A stretch of 64,000 nucleotides of DNA from Shewanella basaltis. GTDB taxonomy: Bacteria > Pseudomonadota > Gammaproteobacteria > Enterobacterales > Shewanellaceae. The stretch spans positions 124,001-188,000 of the forward strand of contig NZ_JAKILA010000005.1 in assembly GCF_023283885.1 (NCBI RefSeq). The letters run 5' to 3'. Positions within the stretch are counted from its first letter, which is position 1. Every line of letters starts with the position of its first letter. Position numbers and translations under genes: made by a program. Shown one piece after another: positions 30,211-38,336 of this stretch. The notes beneath the pieces were generated by a model. That model was not told where the DNA came from. It did no database searches and worked only from the letters and a program-made list of their open reading frames with translations.

Positions 30211-30494
30211 ACCCTCGCTTTTCTCCCTCGACGGCTGCATGATTTTACTGCTAAATGCTATTCTTCGGTCAGCGTTTGTTGAGTTATAGTGTTATCGACG
30301 TTTTATGTACCATAACGTTATTTCAATGCTTCAATCGCAGTTGCATACTTGAGTCATGCCGATCAACTGGCGGCCAAAACAACCTTGATAATCAGCCGCG
30401 CGACTCTTTTTCGCGTTTTTTTAAGTTATCGCAGATGTTTTCTCGCTCCCTCGCAGGCTTTTGTTTAGAATGTCTTGGCAGCTTTGGCTTTGCC

Positions 30495-30592
30495 TTCTCG
30501 CTATGAAGGGAACAACCATTACTGCATAGCGACGTCTTAATCAAAATTGGCTAGAAACATTCTGAGTAGTCACTTATTCATACCCAATGGTA
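30495..30592. repeat. Repeat element C (partial copy related to element A)
   Basis: Strongly similar, in reverse orientation, to 10179-10280. Shared runs include TTCTCGCTAT, AACAACCATTACT, CATAGCGACG, CTTAATCAAAA and the terminal CAATGGTA. The other palindrome end expected about 160 bp upstream is not visible, so the copy is truncated or a solo half. Confidence 0.7.
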
Positions 30593-30735
30593 CAATGTAT
30601 CGTTAAGTGACTTATGGCCTAGCCAAGGGTGATAGCTCAATGTATCAATGAGTCACAGGCGTTCTTTTCCTTTGGCAAGCGCCATTTGGAATACCATTAT
30701 ACTGAGGTGGACTGTTTTTCTGCCTAGGAGCATTA

Positions 30736-31608
30736 ATGCAACTGTTTGTAAAAGATTTAACCGTTATCGACTTTTCATATCTTTGTCCGATACGTGGCAT
30801 GGTCGGCGAAAGCTGGATTGTGGATGTATTGCTCGACGGTGGGCTCGATGACCAAAATATGGTGTTGGATTTTGCTAAGGTAAAACGCACCATTAAAAAT
30901 ACCATTGATGATGTTGCCGATCATCGACTGCTTATTCCAACAGCATGCAGTGAAGTACGATGGCAACAAAAAGGTGACCGAGTTTGGATGGATTTTACCA
31001 GCCAAAAAGGCGATATTCACCTAGCATGCCCCTCACAGGCATTTGCACTTATTCCGACAGAAGTAATCGATTATGAGAGTGTCAATGACTTTCTCAAAAA
31101 AGCATTGCGTGAAGTCCTGCCAGACAATGTTCAAGGGATCAGTTTAACGTTACGCAGTGAAGTACTACACACGCCTTACTATCATTACAGCCATGGTTTA
31201 CGTAAGCATGATGGTAATTGCCAGCGTATTGCGCACGGTCATCGCAGCCCCGTTACAGTATTTGAAAATGGCATTGCAGAGCCCAAATGGGACCAATATT
31301 GGGCCGACCGTTGGAAAGACATTTATTTGGGAACCGAAGACGATCTCGTGTCTGTTAGCACGTTAACTTTGTCTAAGCAAACGAGTGTTAGCGACGACAC
31401 TCATTTCGGTTTTCATTACATCGCTCCCCAAGGTGATTTTCAGCTTGCGATGCCAAAAGCCTGTTGTGACTTAATCCCACACGATACCACAGTCGAGTTA
31501 CTGGCTGATTATATGGCGACAACACTGGCGAGTAAGGTGCCAGAAAGCCATTTTAAAGTGATAGCGTATGAAGGGATTGGCAAAGGAGCCATTGCGGTTA
31601 AAGGTTAA
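30736..31608 (+). CDS. QueD/PTPS-family protein with two T-fold halves
   Basis: A 290-residue protein of the 6-pyruvoyl/6-carboxytetrahydropterin synthase superfamily. The first half has MVLDFAKVK and DHRLLIP, the folding-core motifs that follow the metal site in QueD, but lacks the zinc His residues. The second half has HYSHGL, NCQRIAHGHRSPV (Cys and the HGH zinc ligands) and ends in IAYEGIGKGA, which may supply the Glu. So the active-site motifs of one QueD seem divided over two fused T-folds. Role in queuosine or another pterin path is inferred. The ATG follows TAGGAG. A transcription terminator follows the stop. Confidence 0.75.
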   Translation: MQLFVKDLTVIDFSYLCPIRGMVGESWIVDVLLDGGLDDQNMVLDFAKVKRTIKNTIDDVADHRLLIPTACSEVRWQQKGDRVWMDFTSQKGDIHLACPSQAFALIPTEVIDYESVNDFLKKALREVLPDNVQGISLTLRSEVLHTPYYHYSHGLRKHDGNCQRIAHGHRSPVTVFENGIAEPKWDQYWADRWKDIYLGTEDDLVSVSTLTLSKQTSVSDDTHFGFHYIAPQGDFQLAMPKACCDLIPHDTTVELLADYMATTLASKVPESHFKVIAYEGIGKGAIAVKG

Positions 31609-31617
31609 TTGAGTAAT

Positions 31618-31650
31618 ATAAAGGGCTGCCCAAGGTGGCCTTTTTTTTAT
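31618..31650 (+). terminator. Terminator after the QueD-like gene
   Basis: AAAGG and CCTTT flank an imperfect inner stem (GCC/GGT around CAA) and a run of eight T residues follows. The stem has an internal loop. Confidence 0.65.
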
Positions 31651-31673
31651 CTTTTTACAAGGAATGCTATGCA

Positions 31674-32543
31674 ATGTTAGTAAACAAAGTGTCTTTAAAA
31701 GCAATGTGTGCAACGTTATTTATGATGGCAAGCACCTTGATGTACAGTGCTGCAGCGACAGGTGTGACTTTCCAAGGCGTTTTTGAACAAGGTGCACTTG
31801 TGCGCGGCACAGTACCTGCTGGCAGTAAAATATTACTCAACGGTGAGCCTGTAAAAGTCACGCCCAAAGGGCAATTTGCTATTGGTTTTGACAGAGATGC
31901 AAAACCTGATCACATTTTTAAAGTGACGTATCCAGATGGCTTAACTGAAATTAAACCGTTAAAAATAGCCGCTAAACAATACAAAATAGACAGGGTCACG
32001 GGCATTAGCCAAAACATCATGAAGCCAGATCCTGTTGCCCAGGCTAGAGCGGCAAAAGATGCTGAACAAACACGTGCTGCTAGGGATATTTTTAGTGAGC
32101 AGTACGCTTTTATGCAACCGTTTATTTGGCCTGTAACAGGTCGAATTTCAGGGGTTTATGGTAGTCAACGCGTCTATAACGATGTACCTGGTAATCCTCA
32201 CTTTGGTGTTGATGTTGCTCGACCTACTGGTACGGTTGTGGTCGCTCCTGCTGACGGTGTGATTACATTGGCAGTGCCTGATATGTTTTACTCTGGTGGC
32301 ACGGTTATTATTGATCATGGCTATGGTGTTAGTTCAACGTTTTTACATCTAAGCAAATTGTATTTAAACGTGGGCGACAAAGTAAAGCAGGGCGATAAAG
32401 TGGCTGAAATTGGTGCGACAGGTCGCGTAACGGGTCCACATCTTGATTGGCGTTTGAACTGGTTTCAAATGCGTTTAGACCCAGTGTCTATCGTCCCGCC
32501 AATGGCCAGTGTGTTAGCTGAACAACAATCTCAAAAAAGGTAG
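31674..32543 (+). CDS. M23-family (LytM) peptidase, exported
   Basis: A 289-residue exported protein with a signal peptide (residues 1-27). An N-terminal region of about 110 residues resembles beta-rich domains seen before M23 modules. The M23 domain (from about 155) has PGNPHFGVDVARP, with the first metal His and Asp, then LHLSKL. The usual HxH motif reads GPHLDWRLNW, with Asp in place of the second His. This variant is seen in related proteobacterial proteins. It would cut peptidoglycan cross-links or activate amidases. The ATG at 31674 has AAGGA ten bases upstream. Confidence 0.85.
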   Translation: MLVNKVSLKAMCATLFMMASTLMYSAAATGVTFQGVFEQGALVRGTVPAGSKILLNGEPVKVTPKGQFAIGFDRDAKPDHIFKVTYPDGLTEIKPLKIAAKQYKIDRVTGISQNIMKPDPVAQARAAKDAEQTRAARDIFSEQYAFMQPFIWPVTGRISGVYGSQRVYNDVPGNPHFGVDVARPTGTVVVAPADGVITLAVPDMFYSGGTVIIDHGYGVSSTFLHLSKLYLNVGDKVKQGDKVAEIGATGRVTGPHLDWRLNWFQMRLDPVSIVPPMASVLAEQQSQKR

Positions 32544-32613
32544 CCAGCATCTAGTGGGTGAACCATGTGTTTTGTTAACGTAATGATATTGTTCATTAAA
32601 AGGGATATAGCGA

Positions 32614-33072
32614 ATGGAAATATTGTTAGACGGTTTACAAGACCCCGGTGTAATTGAATTATTACAAGTACATTTAGCTGACATGTATGCCACTTCACCA
32701 CCCGAAAGCGTGCATGCATTAGATATCGACGCATTAAGCCACTCCAGTATTACGTTTTGGTGTGCAAAGCGACAAGGCGAGGTGATAGGTTGTGTCGCGA
32801 TAAAAGAGCTCAACAAGACCCATGGTGAAATCAAGTCAATGCGTACATCTGCAGCGGCAAGAAACCAAGGGGTGGCGACAGCATTGTTATTGCATTTACT
32901 CGATGAGGCAAAACGTCGAGGTTATCAGCAGTTGAGTTTAGAAACGGGCTCGATGGATTTTTTTGCACCCGCAAGACGATTGTATCAACGTCATGGCTTT
33001 GAATATTGCGGGCCATTTGCAGATTATCAGGCAGATCCTAATAGTCTGTTTATGACCCGCCTGATTGATTAA
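32614..33072 (+). CDS. GNAT-family N-acetyltransferase
   Basis: A 152-residue single-domain GNAT. The acetyl-CoA loop is RNQGVATALL (R/QxxGxA), after strand motif EIKSMRTS. YQQLSLETGSMDFFAPARRLYQRHGFEYCGPF forms the C-terminal half. The target is unknown; the closest named relatives act on small amines or phosphonates, but nothing here settles it. AGGGA precedes the ATG. Confidence 0.85.
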   Translation: MEILLDGLQDPGVIELLQVHLADMYATSPPESVHALDIDALSHSSITFWCAKRQGEVIGCVAIKELNKTHGEIKSMRTSAAARNQGVATALLLHLLDEAKRRGYQQLSLETGSMDFFAPARRLYQRHGFEYCGPFADYQADPNSLFMTRLID

Positions 33073-33081
33073 ATCTTATTT

Positions 33082-33113
33082 ACCTTTGTTAAGGCAAAAT
33101 CGAACAAGGTTTT
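33082..33113 (+). terminator. Possible terminator between convergent genes
   Basis: ACCTTTGTT and AACAAGGT pair over 8 bp with one bulged T, followed by TTTT, between the GNAT gene and yecM. Confidence 0.45.
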
Positions 33114-33681
33114 ACTGCTCGCTGGCAATAATAGTTTGAATATCATGCGGATGCACTTTTACGCAAATGCCATGTGCTTTAAATGCGATGGTTGGGTTGG
33201 CTAAACGCTCGTTATCACCTTTTGGTGAACTCTGTTTCACCTTAACCTCTCCAATCCCTGCTTGGGCATTCTCGATAATGTTGGCCAATTGTGGTGCTTG
33301 TTCAATTAGCTCAGCAACAAGGGCTTCACAGGTTTGCGCTTGTGATGGAAACACTAATTCAATGTGTTCCCAACCTTCGACCGGATAGGCTTTATCTGAT
33401 GGGAAGGGCAGTTCAACGCAGTTAATCTGCATGTTACCTAGCACTAATGGTTCAGTTAATTTGATGATTAATATGGGTCTACCATTAATCATGTTGTTGG
33501 AGATTATCTCACCATGTTGGCTAAACTCATCAGCAAGCAACTGTGCTGTGTGATGATGATTGACGCGTAACGCCGCATGATCTGCTTGTAAAGATAAATC
33601 GTCTAGCCCTAGCTGTTTAACAAAGGCGATTATCCGCTCGCTAAAGTTTGGCCAGCTGTGTTGTAAATGTTGGTAGTTCAT
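33112..33681 (-). CDS. yecM: YecM-family VOC-fold protein
   Basis: A 189-residue vicinal-oxygen-chelate fold protein matching E. coli YecM in length and motifs: LQADHAALRV, INGRPILIIKL, ELPFPSDKAYPVEGWEHIE and KQSSPKGDNERLANPT. It looks like a metal-binding enzyme, but no reaction is known. The ATG at 33681 is preferred to a TTG at 33693 by family match; no good ribosome site is seen. Confidence 0.88.
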   Translation of the reverse strand: MNYQHLQHSWPNFSERIIAFVKQLGLDDLSLQADHAALRVNHHHTAQLLADEFSQHGEIISNNMINGRPILIIKLTEPLVLGNMQINCVELPFPSDKAYPVEGWEHIELVFPSQAQTCEALVAELIEQAPQLANIIENAQAGIGEVKVKQSSPKGDNERLANPTIAFKAHGICVKVHPHDIQTIIASEQ

Positions 33682-33720
33682 GGACACACTCAAACAATGA
33701 ATTACGTAAACGACGGCGGT

Positions 33721-34227
33721 TTATGGCCAGATTTCAATAGGGGTTCCGGCATCAATCATTTGCCAGAGTTCGTCCATTTCTTTATTGGTCACGGCAATGC
33801 AGCCATTGGTCCAGTTGTATTTTTGAGCTTCTTCTGGTGGTAAAGGTGAGCGCGGGTTTTCACCGTGGATCATGATCATACCACCTGCGGATATGCCTAG
33901 GGCGCTTGCACGTAGTTTATCTTCTTCATTGGGATAGGAGATATGAATCGATTTGTAAAAAGCACTGTCAGATTTTTTATAATCTAAGGTGTAACGACCT
34001 TGTGGCGTTCGTTGATCGCCTTCTTTAAGTTTGTGCCCTTGTGGCATATCACCCATAGCAATTAAGTAGCTTTTTACCAATTTACCGTCTCGCATTACAG
34101 ATAAGCGAGATTCAGATTTGTTCACCACAACAAGATCGACTTTTGTGTGTAATGATTGAGAAGATGAGGCATTCACCCACAAAGGACAAAATAAAACAAC
34201 TGTAAATAACATAGACAGCGCGCGCAT
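33721..34227 (-). CDS. L,D-transpeptidase (YkuD domain)
   Basis: A 168-residue exported enzyme with a signal peptide (residues 1-20). The YkuD domain spans about 30-165. Its catalytic motif is MIMIHGENPRS followed by NWTNGCIAVTN, where the nucleophile Cys is kept and the usual SHGCIRM reads TNGCIAV, as in some relatives. These enzymes make 3-3 cross-links in peptidoglycan or anchor lipoproteins. GGAG lies five bases before the ATG at 34227, so the longer frame is not used. Confidence 0.87.
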   Translation of the reverse strand: MRALSMLFTVVLFCPLWVNASSSQSLHTKVDLVVVNKSESRLSVMRDGKLVKSYLIAMGDMPQGHKLKEGDQRTPQGRYTLDYKKSDSAFYKSIHISYPNEEDKLRASALGISAGGMIMIHGENPRSPLPPEEAQKYNWTNGCIAVTNKEMDELWQMIDAGTPIEIWP

Positions 34228-34412
34228 GAAATCTCCGTAAACCAATGACCATTTTAATTTTTATTGTAAAATGACTGATTCCGAATGTTAAAACTCGGCA
34301 GTCAATGTTAGATTTTAACGACATCAAAGATGAATTGATATTAATTAGCCCTGTTTATTTGCATGTTTTTGCAAGTTTTACAAAAAGAACGTCTAATATA
34401 GCGAACCCTGAA

Positions 34413-35243
34413 ATGAATACCGAAGAAAAATCTGACACACAGCTAAAACAAACGCTACGAAATGTCATTTTTGGCACTGAAACGCCACAAGGCAAACGTT
34501 TCGATATTATCTTAATGATCTGTATTGTATTAAGTGTGGTGTTGATCTTTATTGATACGATTGAGTCCATTAATCAGCAATATGGAGAGCTGATTAATAT
34601 TGCTGAATGGAGCTTTACGGTATTGTTTACCGTTGAGTACATATTACGCTTATACTGTTCGTTAAATCGCATACATTACGCACGTAGTTTTTTTGGTATT
34701 GTTGATTTAGTGTCAATTTTACCCAGCTATTTAGGCTTGATTTTTCCGGGGGCTAATGTTGCGTTAGCGCTTCGAGTGTTGCGTTTGTTCCGTGTCTTTA
34801 GGGTGTTAAAACTGATGCGCTACTTGCGCGATGGCCATTTATTATTAAAAGCCATGGTGCAGTCTAGCCGCAAAGTGTTTATGTTCTTCTTTTCGGTCAG
34901 TCTCATTATCATGGTGCTTAGTGTGATTATGTATGTGGTTGAAGGGCCGAATAATGGCTTTACCTCTATTCCTAAATCGATGTACTGGACAGTGGTGACG
35001 ATAACGACGGTCGGGTATGGTGATATTACTCCGCAAACGCCATTAGGCCAGGGGATCGCCGCACTCACCATGTTGATTGGCTACTCGATTATTGCCATTC
35101 CGACCGGGATTTTAACCGCCGAGATATCCCACGAAATGGTCAGAACACGTGATTTACGCAAGTGCAGTAATTGTGGCAAAAAAGGCCATGATAATGATGC
35201 CGATTATTGCAACCATTGCGGCAGCGAGTTAGAAAAACTCTAA
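34413..35243 (+). CDS. Voltage-gated-type potassium channel with C-terminal zinc ribbon
   Basis: A 276-residue six-helix channel. S4 carries a regular basic pattern (ALRVLRLFRVFRVLKLMRYLR). The pore helix and filter read TVVTITTVGYGDITP, the K+ selectivity motif. After S6 there is a zinc-ribbon-like tail with two Cys pairs (CSNCGKKGHDN and YCNHCGSE). The ATG at 34413 is chosen because the longer frame from 34305 adds a hydrophobic stretch not seen in the family. No clear ribosome site. Confidence 0.88.
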   Translation: MNTEEKSDTQLKQTLRNVIFGTETPQGKRFDIILMICIVLSVVLIFIDTIESINQQYGELINIAEWSFTVLFTVEYILRLYCSLNRIHYARSFFGIVDLVSILPSYLGLIFPGANVALALRVLRLFRVFRVLKLMRYLRDGHLLLKAMVQSSRKVFMFFFSVSLIIMVLSVIMYVVEGPNNGFTSIPKSMYWTVVTITTVGYGDITPQTPLGQGIAALTMLIGYSIIAIPTGILTAEISHEMVRTRDLRKCSNCGKKGHDNDADYCNHCGSELEKL

Positions 35244-35300
35244 TTCCCCCGATATTAGTAAACCCTTTGTACCATTGGGTGATGTGATTTAAGGATGTTA

Positions 35301-36794
35301 ATGACCACGGCTAAATTTGTTGAAGGGTCCATTTTACGGCATATATTAGTGATGAGTTCCACCGCGGCTGTGGGGATTTCTGCATTATTTGTTGTTGATC
35401 TACTCGATATTTTCTTTTTAAGTTTACTCGGCGAAGTTGAGCTTGCGGCAGCTGCAGGATATGCCAGTACGATTTCATTTTTTACTACTTCTATTGGTAT
35501 TGGTTTGTCGATTGCTTTAGGTGCACTAGTGTCTAAAGCCGTTGGTGCAAAAAATATCGAACTGGCCAAACGTCTTTTTTTAAACAGTGCAATAGTGACG
35601 TTAATCACCAGTGTGCTGGTGGCCATTGTGGTGTTTAGTTTTATTCCTGAGTTATTGGCTTTAGTTGGCGCGACAGGGCGCACCGCTGAGCTTGCTCAGA
35701 ATTACTTAACGATATTGATCCCATCTTTACCGTTTATTTGCTTGGCAATGGCATTAGGCGGCGCGTTACGAGCCGTGGGTGATGCAAAGCTGTCAATGAT
35801 GTCGACACTTGCAGGTGGTGGGGTGAATGCGATATTAGATCCTATCTTTATTTTTACCTTGTCTATGGGGATAGAAGGCGCGGCGGCAGCATCTGTGTTG
35901 GCTCGCATCGCGGTATTTATTATTTCTGCTCGCGGTGTTGTGGTTAAACACAAGTTGCTTGGCAGGTTTTCTTGGATTGAATTTAAACAAGATTTAGGCG
36001 TGATTTTTGCCATTGCGGCGCCGGCAATGTTAACCAATGTGGCAACGCCCATTGGAAATGCAGTGGTGACCAGGGCAATTGCTGATTTTGGCGACAGCTT
36101 TGTTGCTGGCTGGGCGGTGTTAGGCCGACTTATTCCTGTGAGTTTTGGGATGATTTTTGCCTTGTCAGGTGCCGTTGGCCCGATTGTAGGACAAAATTTT
36201 GGTGCCAATGAATTTGAACGTGTGCGGCTAAGTCTCACAAAAGCCGTGCAATTTTGTATTGTTTACGTATTGGCCATGTCGCTCATTCTTTATTTAATGC
36301 GTCATGTTATTGTGAGCAGTTTTGACATGCAAGGTGACGCGGCTCAGTTGATCGTGTTCTTTTGTCAGTACATTGCCGTTTTCTTTATTTTTTCTGGGAT
36401 ATTATTTATCGCGAATGCGTCATTTAATAATTTAGGTAAGGCTAAATACTCTACGTTGTTTAATGTGGGTAAAGCCACGCTTGGCACAATCCCGTTTGTG
36501 TATTTTGGGGCGCAATGGGGCGGAGTGTATGGGGTTTTGATTGGTCAGGTTATTGGGGCAATTATTTTTGGTGTCGTTGGCATACTGTGCGCATATCGTT
36601 TAGTCGATAATATCAGTCGTCAAAGCGTTATTTCAGTTGATGCTAATAAAAAGCGCTTAGAAGATGATGCAATAAATATTGATATGCCCGCAGCACCTTT
36701 GCCTACGTCGGGTCGTTCTCAGATGGGGCAATTAGATGAAGAGCCTTTGTGTAAGCAGTTAGCCCAACAAGATGCTAAGGCAAACAAAGAGTAA
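35301..36794 (+). CDS. MATE-family multidrug/Na+ efflux protein
   Basis: A 497-residue inner-membrane exporter with about twelve hydrophobic segments in two similar halves (SIGIGLSIALGALVSKAVGA in the first, ALSGAVGPIVGQNFGA in the second). MATE proteins expel cationic drugs using Na+ or H+. The C terminus after residue 440 is a hydrophilic tail of about 55 residues. The ATG at 35301 lies six bases after AAGG. A strong terminator follows. Confidence 0.88.
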   Translation: MTTAKFVEGSILRHILVMSSTAAVGISALFVVDLLDIFFLSLLGEVELAAAAGYASTISFFTTSIGIGLSIALGALVSKAVGAKNIELAKRLFLNSAIVTLITSVLVAIVVFSFIPELLALVGATGRTAELAQNYLTILIPSLPFICLAMALGGALRAVGDAKLSMMSTLAGGGVNAILDPIFIFTLSMGIEGAAAASVLARIAVFIISARGVVVKHKLLGRFSWIEFKQDLGVIFAIAAPAMLTNVATPIGNAVVTRAIADFGDSFVAGWAVLGRLIPVSFGMIFALSGAVGPIVGQNFGANEFERVRLSLTKAVQFCIVYVLAMSLILYLMRHVIVSSFDMQGDAAQLIVFFCQYIAVFFIFSGILFIANASFNNLGKAKYSTLFNVGKATLGTIPFVYFGAQWGGVYGVLIGQVIGAIIFGVVGILCAYRLVDNISRQSVISVDANKKRLEDDAINIDMPAAPLPTSGRSQMGQLDEEPLCKQLAQQDAKANKE

Positions 36795-36810
36795 TGGGTA
36801 TTAAATCAAC

Positions 36811-36846
36811 AAGCCCCTATGACGAGTGACGTGATAGGGGCTTTTT
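36811..36846. terminator. Terminator between the MATE gene and the next minus-strand gene
   Basis: A 10-bp perfect stem AAGCCCCTAT / ATAGGGGCTT with a 13-base loop, followed by TTTT on the plus strand. Confidence 0.88.
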
Positions 36847-36862
36847 TGTCGCGGCGAGTAAG

Positions 36863-37093
36863 CTACTTTTTGTCTGCCGTTTCGGGCGTATCAGCAACGT
36901 CTTGCGCTGGTGCATCTGTTTCGTTATTGGCAGCGGCTTGCTCTGCGGCTTCAGCTAAGGCAATCTTTGCGCGCTCAGCCTTAGAAATATAACGTTCAAC
37001 AGGCTTGCTACTAGGATTTGATGGCACAACTTTGTTTTTACGTGCTTTTGCTCGCTTGGCCATCTTTTTGATCATTTCTTGCTTTCTATTCAT
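36863..37093 (-). CDS. DUF2986-family basic protein
   Basis: A 76-residue protein with a strongly basic N-terminal half (MNRKQEMIKKMAKRAKARKNK) and the motif RYISKAERAKIALAEA, typical of DUF2986 from Shewanella and Vibrio. The C-terminal part is acidic and rich in Ala. It may bind nucleic acid, but that is only inferred from charge. Confidence 0.75.
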   Translation of the reverse strand: MNRKQEMIKKMAKRAKARKNKVVPSNPSSKPVERYISKAERAKIALAEAAEQAAANNETDAPAQDVADTPETADKK

Positions 37094-37297
37094 CTGACTT
37101 CTTACTGTGTAAACGACAAACTATTCATATCATTTCAGAAGATAAATGGCTTATCAAAACATGAAGGCGCATAGCAATAATGCATTAGCACCTACACGAC
37201 AAAATTGGAGGGTAATTTTACCTTAATTGCCACGCAGGTGACAGCAGTTTATAAAAAGTGCATTAACCGCAGAAATCACCGAATGGTTGGGATAACA

Positions 37298-37747
37298 TTA
37301 GCGACCAAATTTAGTGAAGTCTTCTTGGGTTGCACCGTCGTTACATTCGCCACGAATTTCAGCTCTGTCCATTTCAACATAACGGTTAAGTTCCACAAAG
37401 CCTGCTTGACAATATCCACTCATTTCAATGGTTTTCTGTAAGCCTAAATCCACTTGTTGGTGCCACAGCTCAAGGCGTTGTTCTGCATTTCGTTGCTCTA
37501 TTAAGTAACTTTGCAAGTCTTGCTTACGACGGTTTATGCGTTGGTCATGGGGTTGATCGTCTGGCAAAGGTCGATCTGTGGCCGTGGCTAATTTGGCTTT
37601 ATAGGTAAATAATTTAATGCCGTCACCTTTAATTTCAGTACTAAAGGTATCACGAAACTGTCCGGCAAATTCCTTTGGATCTGGTGGGCTAGCACTACAA
37701 GCACTTAATGCCATTAGGCTACAAACAATAAGATAATGTTTAAACAC
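37298..37747 (-). CDS. Putative lipoprotein
   Basis: A 149-residue protein. A signal peptide of about 18 residues ends in a lipobox (LMALSACS), so the Cys is probably lipidated. The mature part is hydrophilic and helical (NRRKQDLQSYLIEQRNAEQR) with two more Cys near the end (GYCQAGF and GECND). The start is GTG at 37747 with AGGA seven bases upstream. I do not recognise the family. Confidence 0.7.
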   Translation of the reverse strand: MFKHYLIVCSLMALSACSASPPDPKEFAGQFRDTFSTEIKGDGIKLFTYKAKLATATDRPLPDDQPHDQRINRRKQDLQSYLIEQRNAEQRLELWHQQVDLGLQKTIEMSGYCQAGFVELNRYVEMDRAEIRGECNDGATQEDFTKFGR

Positions 37748-37873
37748 AGATAATTCCTGATGCACAATAATGTTGTAAATCATAACTTAAGTATTATTAA
37801 GTATGATAGTCCGTTACTGGGTAAATTAACTTAAAGGTGACGTTTACAATGTTAAGTCTAGCTATAGTAGCTA

Positions 37874-38230
37874 TTAAGCAAAACGTTGCTTTAAGTAGCT
37901 AATGATCTCGTTAGACTCATATAACCATTGAGTTTGTCCATCTTGCTCAATGCGTAAACAGGGCACTTGTAACTTACCCGCTTGAGCCACTAATAAGGCT
38001 TTGTTTTGCGCTTGCTTGGCATCAACAAGGTTAATGTTTAAATTTTGGCGACGCATTTCTCGGCGTACTTTTACACAAAATGGACACGCAGCATATTGGT
38101 ATAACGATAGTGCTTGAGTTTGTTGGTCAATAATGGCCTGCTGTGCTTGTGGACGTTGGCGTTTTTTAGGGGCAAATATCGCATTGAGCAATAAAATAAT
38201 CCGACCTAAAATCCAGCGAATAATAAACAT
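37874..38230 (-). CDS. Membrane-anchored glutaredoxin-like protein
   Basis: A 118-residue protein with an N-terminal membrane segment (residues 3-20) and a glutaredoxin domain carrying the redox motif CPFC (ALSLYQYAACPFCVKVRREM), then the cis-Pro motif KLQVPCLRI and a terminal ESNEIISYL. The domain probably faces the cytoplasm. AAGGAAAG lies upstream of the ATG. Confidence 0.85.
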   Translation of the reverse strand: MFIIRWILGRIILLLNAIFAPKKRQRPQAQQAIIDQQTQALSLYQYAACPFCVKVRREMRRQNLNINLVDAKQAQNKALLVAQAGKLQVPCLRIEQDGQTQWLYESNEIISYLKQRFA

Positions 38231-38336
38231 ATCTTTCCTTATATATCAAAAGTGAACCGTGGACCTCTGTATGGTACCGGTTCGATAAAAATGAGCCGCA
38301 GTCTACTCTAACTCAAGCACAGATTACAGCTTGGTG

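Larger units (their letters stand above)
29967..30735. other. Gene-poor gap with hairpin, short ORF and repeat element C
   Basis: 769 bp. It holds a hairpin after the regulator gene (29978-30001), a possible 38-codon membrane peptide (30094-30210) and repeat element C (30495-30592). From 30211 to 30494 and 30593 to 30735 I see only AT-rich sequence and the ribosome site of the next gene. Confidence 0.6.
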
